NCBI RefSeq assembly: GCF_001570725.1
Contig: NZ_BCNV01000001.1
Location: forward strand, 3,410,001-3,474,000
Source: Paenibacillus amylolyticus
GTDB taxonomy: Bacteria; Bacillota; Bacilli; Paenibacillales; Paenibacillaceae
Direction of reading: 5' to 3'
DNA: 64,000 nt
In this document: positions 37,320 through 46,378 of the stretch, in pieces
Layout of the letters: every line of letters begins with the position of its first letter
Numbering within the stretch: position 1 is the stretch's first letter
Translations under genes and position numbers: made by a program
The notes under the pieces: model-generated
What the model was told of the DNA's origin: nothing
What the model saw: only the letters and a program-made list of their open reading frames with translations
Databases searched by the model: none

Positions 37320-38278
37320 TAACTCACTCCTTCCGGTTGCATTCCTTCAATCAGATGAAGCAGTATTTCATGTGTAGGTGCAGCAAGGCCTGACTTTTGT
37401 GCCATCCTTACAATATGTCCGTTGATTGATCCGACTTCTGTACCACGTCCTTGAAGAACATCTGCAAGCATGGAGGAAGTATTCGTGGCTGTGGAACGAC
37501 AGACATCGATCAGTTGCTCCCACATATCCTGATCTAGCCTTATTCCACTGGTTGAGTAGATTACCAATGTTTCATCATATAACTGGCGCATAAGCTTCTT
37601 GCGATCTTGCTTAGTGATCAATTCACCATTGGGAATTCGCCATAATGCCGTAAGCGGGTTAATGACCGCGTTGATCAACAGTTTTCTGTATATCAGCTTA
37701 TCGATTTCATTCGACACTGTACAGTCAAATCCTGCCTGCTGCAGAAGTTTCGATAGAGTAAATGTTCTCTTCTCCTCTATTGAGGAAGGTGCTTCTATAT
37801 GTATGTTACGCCTCCCCAGTCTGGTTTCACCTGCACCCGCACGAGTGACCTCACACTGGGCACGCTTCGCACCCTCTGTTGTAATCACGCTACATAGCAG
37901 TGAATGTGGCAAAGCAGCTTGTAATTTTTCCAGATGGCCCATCCCATTTTGAAAACACGCCATGTTCAGCACATGATCCTTCAATGGACTAATCTCATGA
38001 ATGAAATCGTCAATGCTTGTCTGCTTAACCATGAGCAGCAACCATTCTCCAGGAGTGTGCTCCCACGTGTCCGACAGCTCGTTGATCGGTTTTGCCTGTA
38101 TCTGATCCGGTATAATATGTATCTTCCCGTCTCGCTCCACGATCGTTACTCCATCACGGCTTAGTAGCTCTGCATGAGCGGGTGTTCTGGTCCAAAATCG
38201 AACCTGGTTACCTGCCGCCAGCAGTTTTCCGCCATATAATAGACCCAGTGCCCCTGCTCCTACGATGTCAATAATCAT
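37319..38278 (-). CDS. panE: 2-dehydropantoate 2-reductase (ketopantoate reductase)
   Basis: 319 residues. It reduces ketopantoate to pantoate with NADPH in the pantothenate/CoA pathway. N-terminal Rossmann motif MIIDIVGAGALGLLYGGKLLAAG; the family LLMVKQTSIDD; the catalytic-lysine region KLIYRKLLINAVINPLTALW; the C-terminal DVLQGRGTEVGSINGHIV. I start at ATG 38278, eight bases after AGAGGAG; a GTG three codons upstream is closer to that site than usual. Several ApbA/PanE paralogues exist in these genomes, so the substrate is inferred. Confidence 0.88.
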   Translation of the reverse strand: MIIDIVGAGALGLLYGGKLLAAGNQVRFWTRTPAHAELLSRDGVTIVERDGKIHIIPDQIQAKPINELSDTWEHTPGEWLLLMVKQTSIDDFIHEISPLKDHVLNMACFQNGMGHLEKLQAALPHSLLCSVITTEGAKRAQCEVTRAGAGETRLGRRNIHIEAPSSIEEKRTFTLSKLLQQAGFDCTVSNEIDKLIYRKLLINAVINPLTALWRIPNGELITKQDRKKLMRQLYDETLVIYSTSGIRLDQDMWEQLIDVCRSTATNTSSMLADVLQGRGTEVGSINGHIVRMAQKSGLAAPTHEILLHLIEGMQPEGVS

Positions 38279-38345
38279 ATGATGCACTCCTCTCCGCTTC
38301 AGTAGGTAATCTTCTCTTATCTATAATAGAGCAAAAACACCAAAC

Positions 38346-38393
38346 TAAAAACCCGTCATACCTGCCGTTATGTAACGGAGGTGTGGCGGGTTT
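38346..38393 (-). terminator. Terminator after the rsfA-like gene
   Basis: An imperfect 20-base stem (AAACCCGCCACACCTCCGTTA against TAACGGCAGGTATGACGGGTT) is followed by TTTTTAG on the minus strand. It lies about 35 bases past the stop of the RsfA-like gene. Confidence 0.8.
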
Positions 38394-38428
38394 ATATCTG
38401 ACATTCGCAAATCAAAGGGCTGTTCTTG

Positions 38429-39079
38429 CTATTCAATTCGTTCCAGGTTCCCGTTGGCATCCATCTTGAAACGTGTTTTGAGTTCCTCTTCTTCTTCAGA
38501 CAGAAATGCGAGTCTGCGAGCCCGATCCATAATCTGAATTAAAGCTTTGTAATCGTCATTTACCACACGGTAATCCGTCTGCACCTCATTCACTTCTTTG
38601 GAGAGACGGTCATTCTCGCAGCGCAGTTCCAGCAATTCATCTTCTTTCTCCCGAAGCTCCTTCTCCAGCATCTTGAGCTGACGACTGCTCTCCTGCACTG
38701 TCCCTTTCCATTGTCGCAGGAAGCGAATTACCGCATCCATTGATAATGAATCGTCCGAGATCCCATCTGATTTGTACAGATGTTCTTCGGTATCCAGTGT
38801 AGACAGAGCTGCAACCTGCGGTCCCAGCATAGCCGGCTGCTTTCTGAGATAACTGCGTTTTTGCCGTTGTGCCTTGGCGTTACTGATGGCAGACTCATAC
38901 TTTTTACGTACACAGCTGTTCCAGCGAAAACCGCATGCGGCAGAAGTTCTGCCTATTTTTTCGCCTACCTCTTCAAAAGCGGCCAGTTGTGTACTACCTT
39001 CCCGAATATGACGCAAAGTAACCTCAGCCAATATCAAATCGTCCTCTGTACTCCAAGCATCCTGTCTCACTGCAGTCAT
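38429..39079 (-). CDS. RsfA family transcriptional regulator (Myb-like domain)
   Basis: 216 residues. Residues 1-65 are a Myb/SANT-like DNA-binding domain (AWSTEDDLILAEVTLRHIREGSTQLAAFEEVGEKIGRTSAACGFRWNSCVRKKY). A long coiled coil occupies about 120-195 (LKMLEKELREKEDELLELRCENDRLSKEV). This is the layout of RsfA, the prespore-specific regulator that modifies sigma-F output in Bacillus, and its YlbO-like relatives. I start at ATG 39079, nine bases after TAGGAGGG. The regulatory target here is not visible. Confidence 0.88.
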   Translation of the reverse strand: MTAVRQDAWSTEDDLILAEVTLRHIREGSTQLAAFEEVGEKIGRTSAACGFRWNSCVRKKYESAISNAKAQRQKRSYLRKQPAMLGPQVAALSTLDTEEHLYKSDGISDDSLSMDAVIRFLRQWKGTVQESSRQLKMLEKELREKEDELLELRCENDRLSKEVNEVQTDYRVVNDDYKALIQIMDRARRLAFLSEEEEELKTRFKMDANGNLERIE

Positions 39080-39394
39080 GCTATAATACCCTCCTAACAA
39101 CATCCTAAAATAACCGTCCGCATTACCGGAAGCCCGGTATGTGAATTAGGTATAAAAGCTGCTTCATTCATTCTTATGCCTCTCATAGAGTTCATAGAAT
39201 TGATTTCATACTAAAATGTATTTCCACATTTAGCCTTGCTCATACGTAACATATGTAAAACTACTCCCGCTTTACTTGCTAAAGGGCAAAAAAAGAATTC
39301 GCTTTCATATCCAATTTTGTTTACACGTTTTTCCTTTCCCGGTATAATGTTGTGTAGACAATCTATGATCGCACTTAGGAGAGGAGGATTTACC

Positions 39395-39631
39395 GTGGCA
39401 CGCATGTTTCGGGTACTCGGGTTCTTCACGCTTGCGATTGGCCTGATGGCTTTTGCGGGAGATCTGGTCGAAATGGCTTTGCTTTTTTTCCTGCAGACTG
39501 CGTTTTTTGTCATTTTGGGATACTTGAAATTCACTGAAAGAACGTACATATTGCTCTTTTGGGGTTATATGATCGTGACATTCACGGGATTCAGCTACTG
39601 GACTGTATTCGAAATGGGGTTGCCGCTCTAA
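39395..39631 (+). CDS. DUF2626 family membrane protein
   Basis: 78 residues with three hydrophobic segments (about 5-22, 25-42 and 50-68). It matches the DUF2626 family (YqgY-like), small Bacillales membrane proteins of unknown function. GTG start at 39395, seven bases after AGGAGAGGAGG; upstream codons in the same frame have no family resemblance. It stands alone between divergent and unrelated neighbours. The roughly 300 bases upstream hold the divergent control regions of this gene and the rsfA-like gene, but I see no confident promoter. A short ATCCG/CGGGT stem followed by TGCTTTTTT near 39648-39680 may be its terminator. Confidence 0.82.
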   Translation: MARMFRVLGFFTLAIGLMAFAGDLVEMALLFFLQTAFFVILGYLKFTERTYILLFWGYMIVTFTGFSYWTVFEMGLPL

Positions 39632-39814
39632 TCCACCTGCAGCATCAAAGTGATCCGGCATCAGTCGGGTTGCTTTTTTGTTGTGTTCAGATTAAATGAT
39701 TGTTCGTGGTGTTATGTAACCACTAAGGATATTTCACGTATTTGTTTCATATATTGTCTGGAAGACAACAAGCCTGTACTATTGTCATTTAAGAAGTGGA
39801 AAGGAGAATGATCG

Positions 39815-40900
39815 GTGAAACGTCATTACGGCATTACCGCCTTTATATTATGCATCATTGTATTTGTATTCCTACAGCTACCATCAGCCTATGCCTATGG
39901 AGAGTCTTCACCCGAGGATACACGTGAAATATTGCAAAAAAGTCTATCCATCGTTGAAATCGATCATGAAATCGAACGCATCGCAGAAAGGCAGAAACAG
40001 CTGGCTCAACAATACGAGACATTATCCGTCCAGCTTCAGGAACAGGAACAGCAGATACATATTCAGCAAGATCGGGCCGGCGCTGTAGTTAGATCCTACT
40101 ACACGGGAGAACGCGACAGTCTTCTCATGACGGTTCTGGGAGCCAGGTCATTCAAAGACCTGTTTGTACTGTATGATTATTACCAGATTATTATAGGACG
40201 GGATCAGGCTGTGCTGGACAAGTATCAAGACCGTTATCGCGACCTGCAACAGACTTCCACTCAGATTCGTCAGACTACAGCAGAATTATCTGAAATGAAA
40301 ACTAATCTTCAAAACCAGCGAGAACGTGTTGTCGCCTTGCAAAAAGAAGTGGACGACCAAATAGCCACCAGCGGAGATGCGGCGGCGATTCAAAAACTGA
40401 TGGACGAACTGACTCTCTATTGGGAGAATATCGGCATCTATGAGGTGAAACGATATTTTAAAGCTTTGGCATCTGCGATGCAGAACCTTCCGGACTTTAT
40501 TCAAGAGCAAAACGGAGGTATATCCACAACAGGAACAACGTATACAATTCGGATTGGCCAAGATGAGCTTAATGCGTTTCTACGTTCCCAGAATTCCATC
40601 TTTGATGACTTTGCCTTTAAGTTCAATCAGGATAAGATTACAGCTTCCGGTCAGCGGGATCAGTTGCAATTAAGCATTGAAGGACATTATACGGTAGAAA
40701 ATGAACCTCAAAATTCCATTCGTTTTCATGTGGACAAACTTGTATTCAATCAGCTTGAATTACCAGACACCACTCGCCGAATGCTGGAAAGAGAGTTTGA
40801 CCTTGGCTTCTATCCGCAGAAAATTCTGTCCTTCGTCAAAGCCACCGATGTTTCAACAAGTGAAGGTGTACTGGAAGTAAAACTGGCTATATCTTTTTAA
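39815..40900 (+). CDS. Secreted coiled-coil protein with CwlO/PcsB-like N-domain
   Basis: 361 residues. A signal peptide ends at about AYA-YG (residue 27). Residues 35-185 are predicted coiled coil interrupted by VVRSYYTGERDSLLMTVLGARSFKDLFVLYDYYQIIIGRDQAVLDKYQ. That segment resembles the helical N-terminal regulatory domain of PcsB/CwlO-type wall hydrolases, which FtsEX controls. The expected NlpC/P60 or CHAP hydrolase is missing. Residues 230-361 form a beta-rich domain I do not recognise (TYTIRIGQDELNAFLRSQNS through GVLEVKLAISF), which resembles lipid- or substrate-binding barrels. GTG start, GGAG upstream. It may be a wall-associated regulator; function unknown. Confidence 0.7.
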   Translation: MKRHYGITAFILCIIVFVFLQLPSAYAYGESSPEDTREILQKSLSIVEIDHEIERIAERQKQLAQQYETLSVQLQEQEQQIHIQQDRAGAVVRSYYTGERDSLLMTVLGARSFKDLFVLYDYYQIIIGRDQAVLDKYQDRYRDLQQTSTQIRQTTAELSEMKTNLQNQRERVVALQKEVDDQIATSGDAAAIQKLMDELTLYWENIGIYEVKRYFKALASAMQNLPDFIQEQNGGISTTGTTYTIRIGQDELNAFLRSQNSIFDDFAFKFNQDKITASGQRDQLQLSIEGHYTVENEPQNSIRFHVDKLVFNQLELPDTTRRMLEREFDLGFYPQKILSFVKATDVSTSEGVLEVKLAISF

Positions 40901-40907
40901 AGAGGTT

Positions 40908-41074
40908 GTTCAAAAAGTCCACTTTTGATTACGAAGGATGCCTTGTGGCATCATCAGCATCGAATATGAAATTCAGCCGAAATGTCCGTTGCTCACGTAG
41001 TTTTTCCTACGCTCCGCTACTCCATTTCTAGCTTCATTCCATCTTCTTGGTACTGAAAACCAGACTTTTTGAAC
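40908..41074 (+). repeat. MITE-like repeat, copy B (167 bp)
   Basis: The ends are a 12-base perfect terminal inverted repeat, GTTCAAAAAGTC and GACTTTTTGAAC, extending imperfectly to about 25 bases. It is about 93% identical to copy A at 1893-2060 in inverted orientation. Internal GATGCC/GGCATC and ACGTAG/CTACGC palindromes could fold as RNA. It begins seven bases after the TAA of the coiled-coil protein gene and fills almost the whole gap to the convergent gene ending at 41087. Confidence 0.87.
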
Positions 41075-41086
41075 ATGAACTTAAAG

Positions 41087-42355
41087 TTAATTTGTCGCTC
41101 TGATACTATCTACGTATTGATTGGACGTGATTTCTCCCTTTAAGAATTGCTGCATTTTTTTATGAAAATGTTTTATCACAGCGTGCCTTTCGGCCGTTAC
41201 AGCGGGGACATCTTCGGTTGAAAACCAGGATTGTCCCTTTGTCATGTCATAATCCCCAGCGAGCTTTTCAGACTCCACATCTAATTCCTGTTGCTTCGCA
41301 GGCAACCGATTAGTCTGTTGGTACCATTTCAACTGTGTCGTAGCAGACGTCATGCCTTCAATCCATCTGCTTGCTTCCTCTGCTTCAATCGAACCGGCAG
41401 TAATGACAAGACTTCTGGACTTCACAGTTTCCAAAGTTTCGAAAGAAATGCGCTCTAAAGAATCTTGATCACCTGTACTCACTTGCACTGCACTTAATAA
41501 TTGCGATAACAATGATACAACTATCGGGGTTCCGTTCTGGTCAGCAGTCGGAGAGAACTCCGGATCGGTAGACTGGACCTTAATATGGGGCTGAAGCTGG
41601 TCCATTAACTGAATTCCCTGCTCAAGATCACCCGTTTGCGAGGAAAATTGCGATCGTTTAACTAGATCAGGTGCCATCCCCGGTTCAAAATGATTCAACC
41701 ACGCACTCGTCCCGTACATATCATTCATGTTCATTGCAATTAACGGCATTCCTTCCGCTATGGATTGTTGAGTGAGTTTGGTCCACTGATCTTTACTATG
41801 AGGCAACGTCTCCAGACCAGCTTTTTTCAGAAATGAAGATTGTGCCGCCAGAATATAAGGGTCAAAATCAAAAGGCATCCCCCATTGATAACCATTCCAC
41901 TCCGTCATCCCACGCAGCTCGGCAACGGTCTCCCCAAGCGACTTTGATAATGTTGTACCGTTCAACGGATACAAATGCCCTTTTTTGGCATAGTATTGCA
42001 CTTCCTCACTATCAAGCAGAACCACATCCCCGTTCTCCCCTAGTGAAAACTCAAGATCCAAAACACGCTTATATGTATCCGGCTTCTCATTCCGAAGATT
42101 AATCTCTACTAACTGTGAAGCAGCAACTTCTTTGGCTATCTTTTGAAAGGCTTGAAACTCTTCATCCGACATAGCGACCACAATCTCCAGCGGAGCTTGA
42201 GCATCTTCATTACGCGAAGAAGAACCCGGGAAGGTATCCTTTTCCTGGTCACGTTCCTGATTGAGCTGCGGACCTCTGAAGTCAAAACTTGGAGACAGGA
42301 TCGTTAACGAAAGCAGCAATACCGCGAACAAAACAACCTGATGTCTACGCTTCAT
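41087..42355 (-). CDS. Extracellular solute-binding-protein-like protein, no lipobox
   Basis: 422 residues with an N-terminal membrane/signal segment at about 6-25. The body resembles family 1 sugar-binding proteins of ABC transporters (GENGDVVLLDSEEVQYYAKKGHLYPLNG, WNGYQWGMPFDFDPYILAAQSSFLKKAGLETLPHSKDQW). It contains no cysteine near the N-terminus, so it is not a typical lipoprotein and would be either secreted or held by an uncleaved helix. No permease or ATPase genes are nearby. AAGGAGGGG precedes the ATG. A binding protein for another locus or a sensor-type relative are both possible. Confidence 0.72.
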   Translation of the reverse strand: MKRRHQVVLFAVLLLSLTILSPSFDFRGPQLNQERDQEKDTFPGSSSRNEDAQAPLEIVVAMSDEEFQAFQKIAKEVAASQLVEINLRNEKPDTYKRVLDLEFSLGENGDVVLLDSEEVQYYAKKGHLYPLNGTTLSKSLGETVAELRGMTEWNGYQWGMPFDFDPYILAAQSSFLKKAGLETLPHSKDQWTKLTQQSIAEGMPLIAMNMNDMYGTSAWLNHFEPGMAPDLVKRSQFSSQTGDLEQGIQLMDQLQPHIKVQSTDPEFSPTADQNGTPIVVSLLSQLLSAVQVSTGDQDSLERISFETLETVKSRSLVITAGSIEAEEASRWIEGMTSATTQLKWYQQTNRLPAKQQELDVESEKLAGDYDMTKGQSWFSTEDVPAVTAERHAVIKHFHKKMQQFLKGEITSNQYVDSIRATN

Positions 42356-42512
42356 TAACTCCCCTCCTTGTTCACCTAGTTTTTTCCTGCAGCAATTATT
42401 GTAACAAATAAGTAGTGCTCTTGTCCTACCCTGCCGAAAAACACTTTTTCGGATTTTTGCATAATAAGAGCATATCGAGTTCTGTGCAATAACGCTTTCT
42501 TATTTTTTCAGC

Positions 42513-42537
42513 AAAAAGCCGGCTCCAAGAGCCGGCT
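42513..42537 (-). terminator. Terminator after phoH-like gene
   Basis: Perfect AGCCGGCTC/GAGCCGGCT stem with a short loop, followed on the minus strand by TTTTTGC. About 40 bases past the stop of the gene at 42576. Confidence 0.88.
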
Positions 42538-42575
42538 TCAATAGCAACATTTTCCGGGAAATAAATCCCATGAAT

Positions 42576-43910
42576 TTACAATAAATCAGCTGCAAGCTGT
42601 GCCAGCTTGGAGCGTTCTCCTTTTTCGAGCATGATGTGTCCGCTAATCCCCTCTTGCTTGAAGCGTTCAACGATATACGTCAGACCGTTACTGGCGGAAT
42701 CGAGATACGGATGGTCTATTTGTTCGGGGTCTCCCATCAAAATAATTTTACTTCCTTCACCAACCCTTGATACGATCGTTTTCACTTCATGGCGAGACAG
42801 GTTTTGAGCTTCATCAATAATGATAAACTGTCCAGGTATAGATCTTCCACGTATATACGTCAAAGCCTCCACCTGAATACTGCCAAGCCCCATTAGAATT
42901 TTATCGATATCTCCGGCTTTTTTGGTATCAAACAGGAATTCCAGATTATCATAAATCGGTTGCATCCATGGACGGAGTTTTTCTTCCTTCTCACCAGGCA
43001 AGTAACCGATATCTTTCCCCATCGGAACGACAGGACGAGCGATCAACAGTTTTTTGTATTTATGATCATCCTCTACCTTAAGCAGACCTGCTGCAAGTGC
43101 CAGCAAGGTTTTCCCTGTTCCAGCTTTACCTGTGATGGTAACAAGCGGGATGTCATCATTCAAAAGCAGTTCCAGTGCCATACGTTGTTGCGCGTTACGG
43201 GCGCTAATGCCCCAGACATTATCATTACTGAGGAAAAGCGGCTCCAACTTCGTTCCCTCTGTGTTCACTTTAAGCAAAGCCGATTTATTGGTTCCCATCT
43301 CATCCTTGAGAATGACGAATTCATTCGGATACAGCGAATAAGACAACTGTAACGGTTTGATCGGTAGAAAACGATATGTGTAAAACTCATCAATCACTGA
43401 CGGGTGAACTTTTAGGGCCGTATAACCTGGATATAACTCACTGAGTCCTGCCGTCCGATCTGATAAGTAATCCTGTGTGAACAGACCAAGTACATCCGCT
43501 TTGATACGCACCAGCACATCTTTACTGACAAGCACCACTTGACGTTCGACTACTTCCTTTTCATTCTCTTCAATCTGATAATTCAAAGCGACAGCCAAAA
43601 TGCGATTATCGTTGGACACTTCACCAAACATTTCTTGAACTTTCACGAAACTCCGATGATTCAGTTCTACTTTCAGATTACCTCCATTAGCCAGAGGCAC
43701 CCCACTGTGCAGGTGACCCAGTTCACGTAATCCATCCAACAGTCTGGATACATTGCGGGCATTACGCCCAATTTCATCGGCATTTCTTTTTTTGGAGTCG
43801 ATCTCCTCCAGTACAACCGCGGGAATGATTACCTCATGTTCCTCAAAGGCAAATATGGCATTGGGGTCATGCAGAAGCACGTTGGTATCCAATACAAAAA
43901 TCTTTTTCAT
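42576..43910 (-). CDS. PIN domain plus PhoH-type ATPase (YlaK-like)
   Basis: 444 residues in two parts. Residues 1-150 form a PIN ribonuclease domain with acidic residues in FVLDTNVLLHDP (D8), VVLEEID and DNRILAVAL. The second half is a PhoH ATPase with Walker A TITGKAGTGKTLLALA near 253, ARPVVPMGKDIGYLPGEKEEKL, and Walker B FIIIDEAQNLSRHEVKTIVSRVG. PIN-PhoH proteins (PhoH2) are RNA helicase/ribonucleases. Located in the same neighbourhood as ylaH- and ylaJ-like genes, as ylaK is in Bacillus. Confidence 0.93.
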   Translation of the reverse strand: MKKIFVLDTNVLLHDPNAIFAFEEHEVIIPAVVLEEIDSKKRNADEIGRNARNVSRLLDGLRELGHLHSGVPLANGGNLKVELNHRSFVKVQEMFGEVSNDNRILAVALNYQIEENEKEVVERQVVLVSKDVLVRIKADVLGLFTQDYLSDRTAGLSELYPGYTALKVHPSVIDEFYTYRFLPIKPLQLSYSLYPNEFVILKDEMGTNKSALLKVNTEGTKLEPLFLSNDNVWGISARNAQQRMALELLLNDDIPLVTITGKAGTGKTLLALAAGLLKVEDDHKYKKLLIARPVVPMGKDIGYLPGEKEEKLRPWMQPIYDNLEFLFDTKKAGDIDKILMGLGSIQVEALTYIRGRSIPGQFIIIDEAQNLSRHEVKTIVSRVGEGSKIILMGDPEQIDHPYLDSASNGLTYIVERFKQEGISGHIMLEKGERSKLAQLAADLL

Positions 43911-44062
43911 TCAATCCCCTCCAAAGCGGCGTCGTTAAAGGCATGGATAGTGTGATCTTTCAGCAGCGGCATGGACAATCATGATCCCATACATAAATGT
44001 ATTCGACTAGGGCAAAATAATTGTCAACCATTCTGAAAAACTCCAAGAAAGGATGAACATTT

Positions 44063-44758
44063 ATGAAAATATGGGTATGCACGCTGCTTCTGATCTTTAT
44101 ACTTACAGGTTGCAACACTTCCACACGCAACGCTTCGCCGAATCAGGGTACACATGCGAAAGGTTACGGAGGAAATGTAACAACTCAGCAAGATCAAAGG
44201 AAAGGATCTCACATGCTCAATGCACAGGAAGATCGGATGAACCCTTCACGTCTGGACCGTCTCAATGAGAATACAGGTGAAGTTCATGATACCAACATTT
44301 CAGATGATGCAGAAAGTGGCCGGATGCCAAATGAAAAACGGATTAATCACCTTAAAGCCCTTGCCAAGCAAGTAGAAGGTGTTGAAGATGCGAACTGCGT
44401 CATACTCGGTAATACAGCTGTAGTTGGCATTGATGTAGATGGTGAATTGGAACGTGCTCGGGTAGGTACCATTAAGTACTCTGTTGCCGAAGCGCTTCGC
44501 AAAGACCCCGAAGGTGTAGATTCCATCGTTACTGCAGATGCCGATGTCACTGAACGAATTAAAGAAATAGGTGAACATATTCGTCAAGGACATCCGATAT
44601 CCGGTTTTGCTTCAGAACTCGCTGACATGGTGGGACGCATTATTCCCCAACTCCCGAAGGACGTCAAAGTCCGTCAAAATCCGGATGAATCTGAAAATCA
44701 AGAACAACAAATGCAGCAGCTGCATTCATCGGACAAAAGACAACAAAAAGCCCAGTGA
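44063..44758 (+). CDS. YhcN/YlaJ family sporulation lipoprotein
   Basis: 231 residues. The lipoprotein signal ends ILTGC, with C17 the lipidation site. A polar spacer with a Gly/Asn/Gln-rich stretch follows. The conserved YhcN/YlaJ domain runs from about 90 to 200 (RINHLKALAKQVEGVEDANCVILGNTAVVGIDVDGELE, then KYSVAEALRKDPEGVDSIVTADADVTERIKEIGEHIRQGHP). The family is spore-associated, in the inner spore membrane. Stop codon lies inside the stem of the following terminator. Confidence 0.92.
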   Translation: MKIWVCTLLLIFILTGCNTSTRNASPNQGTHAKGYGGNVTTQQDQRKGSHMLNAQEDRMNPSRLDRLNENTGEVHDTNISDDAESGRMPNEKRINHLKALAKQVEGVEDANCVILGNTAVVGIDVDGELERARVGTIKYSVAEALRKDPEGVDSIVTADADVTERIKEIGEHIRQGHPISGFASELADMVGRIIPQLPKDVKVRQNPDESENQEQQMQQLHSSDKRQQKAQ

Positions 44759-44777
44759 TCTCTCACTAGGCTTTTTT
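44745..44777. terminator. Bidirectional terminator between ylaJ-like and ylaL-like genes
   Basis: AAAAAGCCcAGTGA pairs with TCACTaGGCTTTTTT over a four-base loop. T-runs on both strands fit its place between convergent genes; it overlaps the end of both coding regions. Confidence 0.88.
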
Positions 44778-45218
44778 CATGGCAGCAAAAACCTGCTCAT
44801 CTAATTTCTCAGCAGCACGCTGATCATATATTTTGACATATTGAGGCACAGAAGACAGTTGAGCGCCGTAAAACAGAGCATTCCTCACCGCTTCAATTGT
44901 AATGTCGAAACAGCACATATTAAATGGAACATCCTGCAGCGGATCTTGTCGTACCGCGGCACGTCCATTCACTGCGTACACTGTCTCTTCTCCAAAAATA
45001 GTAATTGTAATGAGCGGATTCGTAATCATGTTGTTTACTAAGCGTGAACGATGATCGATCGCTACACGAAAAGTAGAAGCATTCTCCGCATAAATCCAGG
45101 AGATGGCTGTTGAAGTCGGACCTCCAGATTCTACATCCACTGTGCTCAGAAGCACAAAGGTCTCATTCTTGAATTGCTGTAAAAGAGATTCAGTTAATTG
45201 TGTGACGGCTTCGGACAT
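44766..45218 (-). CDS. Pyridoxamine 5'-phosphate oxidase-like protein (YlaL-like)
   Basis: 150 residues in one split-barrel flavin-binding domain (FVLLSTVDVESGGPTSTAISWIYAENASTFRVAIDHRSRLVNNM). Such small proteins bind FMN, F420 or heme; nothing in the sequence decides the substrate. Position next to phoH- and ylaJ-like genes matches Bacillus YlaL. Its last codons overlap the shared terminator. AGGGGGCTGG lies ahead of the ATG. Confidence 0.82.
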   Translation of the reverse strand: MSEAVTQLTESLLQQFKNETFVLLSTVDVESGGPTSTAISWIYAENASTFRVAIDHRSRLVNNMITNPLITITIFGEETVYAVNGRAAVRQDPLQDVPFNMCCFDITIEAVRNALFYGAQLSSVPQYVKIYDQRAAEKLDEQVFAAMKKA

Positions 45219-45316
45219 TCAACCAGCCCCCTAACCTTCTTTATGCAATTCTTAAACTTGGTTTATGTTATTATAGCATACCAATTAACGTGCTTCCAAT
45301 CCCAAAAGAATGGAGG

Positions 45317-46378
45317 TTATTCGGCTGAAGGTGAAGACGTTACTTTACCTGAAAGTGTATCTTGCAAAGCCTGCTTCGCATTGGCGAGTTCAGTCTCATT
45401 AATATACACATATGGACTTCTCCACTCTCCGGTAACCGGAGTATAATGTACATCCGAAGTAGAAATGTTCCAATACGTCGAGATAAAGTTTTTCATTTGT
45501 TCCGATTCCACATCTGTCGTCATGTTATCGTCAACTGCACCAATCACTTTGCTAATCTTCGTAATGCCCCCAAGAGATTTCATCTGATCCAGCATGGAGT
45601 TCAACACTTGGTTTTGGCGTTTATTACGATCAAAGTCGTTGGATTCAGCAGTCTTTGGATTACAATTGGATTTGCGGTAACGAACAAAATCCAGTGCCGC
45701 TTTACCATCGAGATGTTGTGGGCCAGCGACCAGATTGATATCGGTACCGTCGGCTGTATCTCTGTAACACATATTTTTATCCACAGTTACATCCACGCCA
45801 CCTACGGCATTGACAGCATCACGGAATGCTTGGAAATTCAGGACGGTTGTATAATTAATATCTACATCCAAATACTTGCCCATCATTTCTTTCATCTGAT
45901 CCTCTGCATTTTTGCCAGAGGTCTTTTCCTGTGCTTTGAACCTTGGATAATAGGAGTTTAGCTTGTTGGATTTGTAGCCATCCAATTGAATACGCGTGTC
46001 TCGGGGCAATGATACAATGGTTGCCGTCTTGGTCTGCGGATTCAACGAAGCTACCATAACCACATCCGAGAGATATGTGCCGGTTTCCGGACGGTTATCT
46101 GTTCCAAGCAACAGCATCGTGATTGGTTTCGTTGTGGCTGACATCCCCGGAGGTACCGGTTTGTCGATGCCTGTATCCACGACTTGATTGTATACCCAAT
46201 ATGCATATCCGCCGCCTACCACAATAGCAATAACCAATAGACTTAAAAAGATTCTGCCAAAAGCATTCATTCTCTTTTTCTTCTTAGGCTTCTTGCCCTT
46301 GCCATTCTTCGATCCAGAAGCGCCGGATTGCGTCGGTGCCTGTCTCCGTGGAGGCAGTCCGTTCGAATTCGAGTTCAT
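45317..46378 (-). CDS. LytR-CpsA-Psr (LCP) family wall-polymer ligase
   Basis: 353 residues: a basic Asn/Pro/Lys-rich cytoplasmic tail, one membrane helix at about 45-62, then an extracellular LCP domain with LLLGTDNRPETGTYLSDVVMVASLNPQTKTATIVSLPRDTRIQL, NAVGGVDVTVDKNM and LDGKAALDFVRYRKSN. The Arg/Asp residues that bind the pyrophosphate lipid are present. LCP enzymes attach teichoic acids or other glycopolymers to peptidoglycan. I start at ATG 46378, eight bases after AAAGGTG; the 29 codons upstream are not family-like. Ninety bases downstream of ylaH-like. Confidence 0.92.
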   Translation of the reverse strand: MNSNSNGLPPRRQAPTQSGASGSKNGKGKKPKKKKRMNAFGRIFLSLLVIAIVVGGGYAYWVYNQVVDTGIDKPVPPGMSATTKPITMLLLGTDNRPETGTYLSDVVMVASLNPQTKTATIVSLPRDTRIQLDGYKSNKLNSYYPRFKAQEKTSGKNAEDQMKEMMGKYLDVDINYTTVLNFQAFRDAVNAVGGVDVTVDKNMCYRDTADGTDINLVAGPQHLDGKAALDFVRYRKSNCNPKTAESNDFDRNKRQNQVLNSMLDQMKSLGGITKISKVIGAVDDNMTTDVESEQMKNFISTYWNISTSDVHYTPVTGEWRSPYVYINETELANAKQALQDTLSGKVTSSPSAE

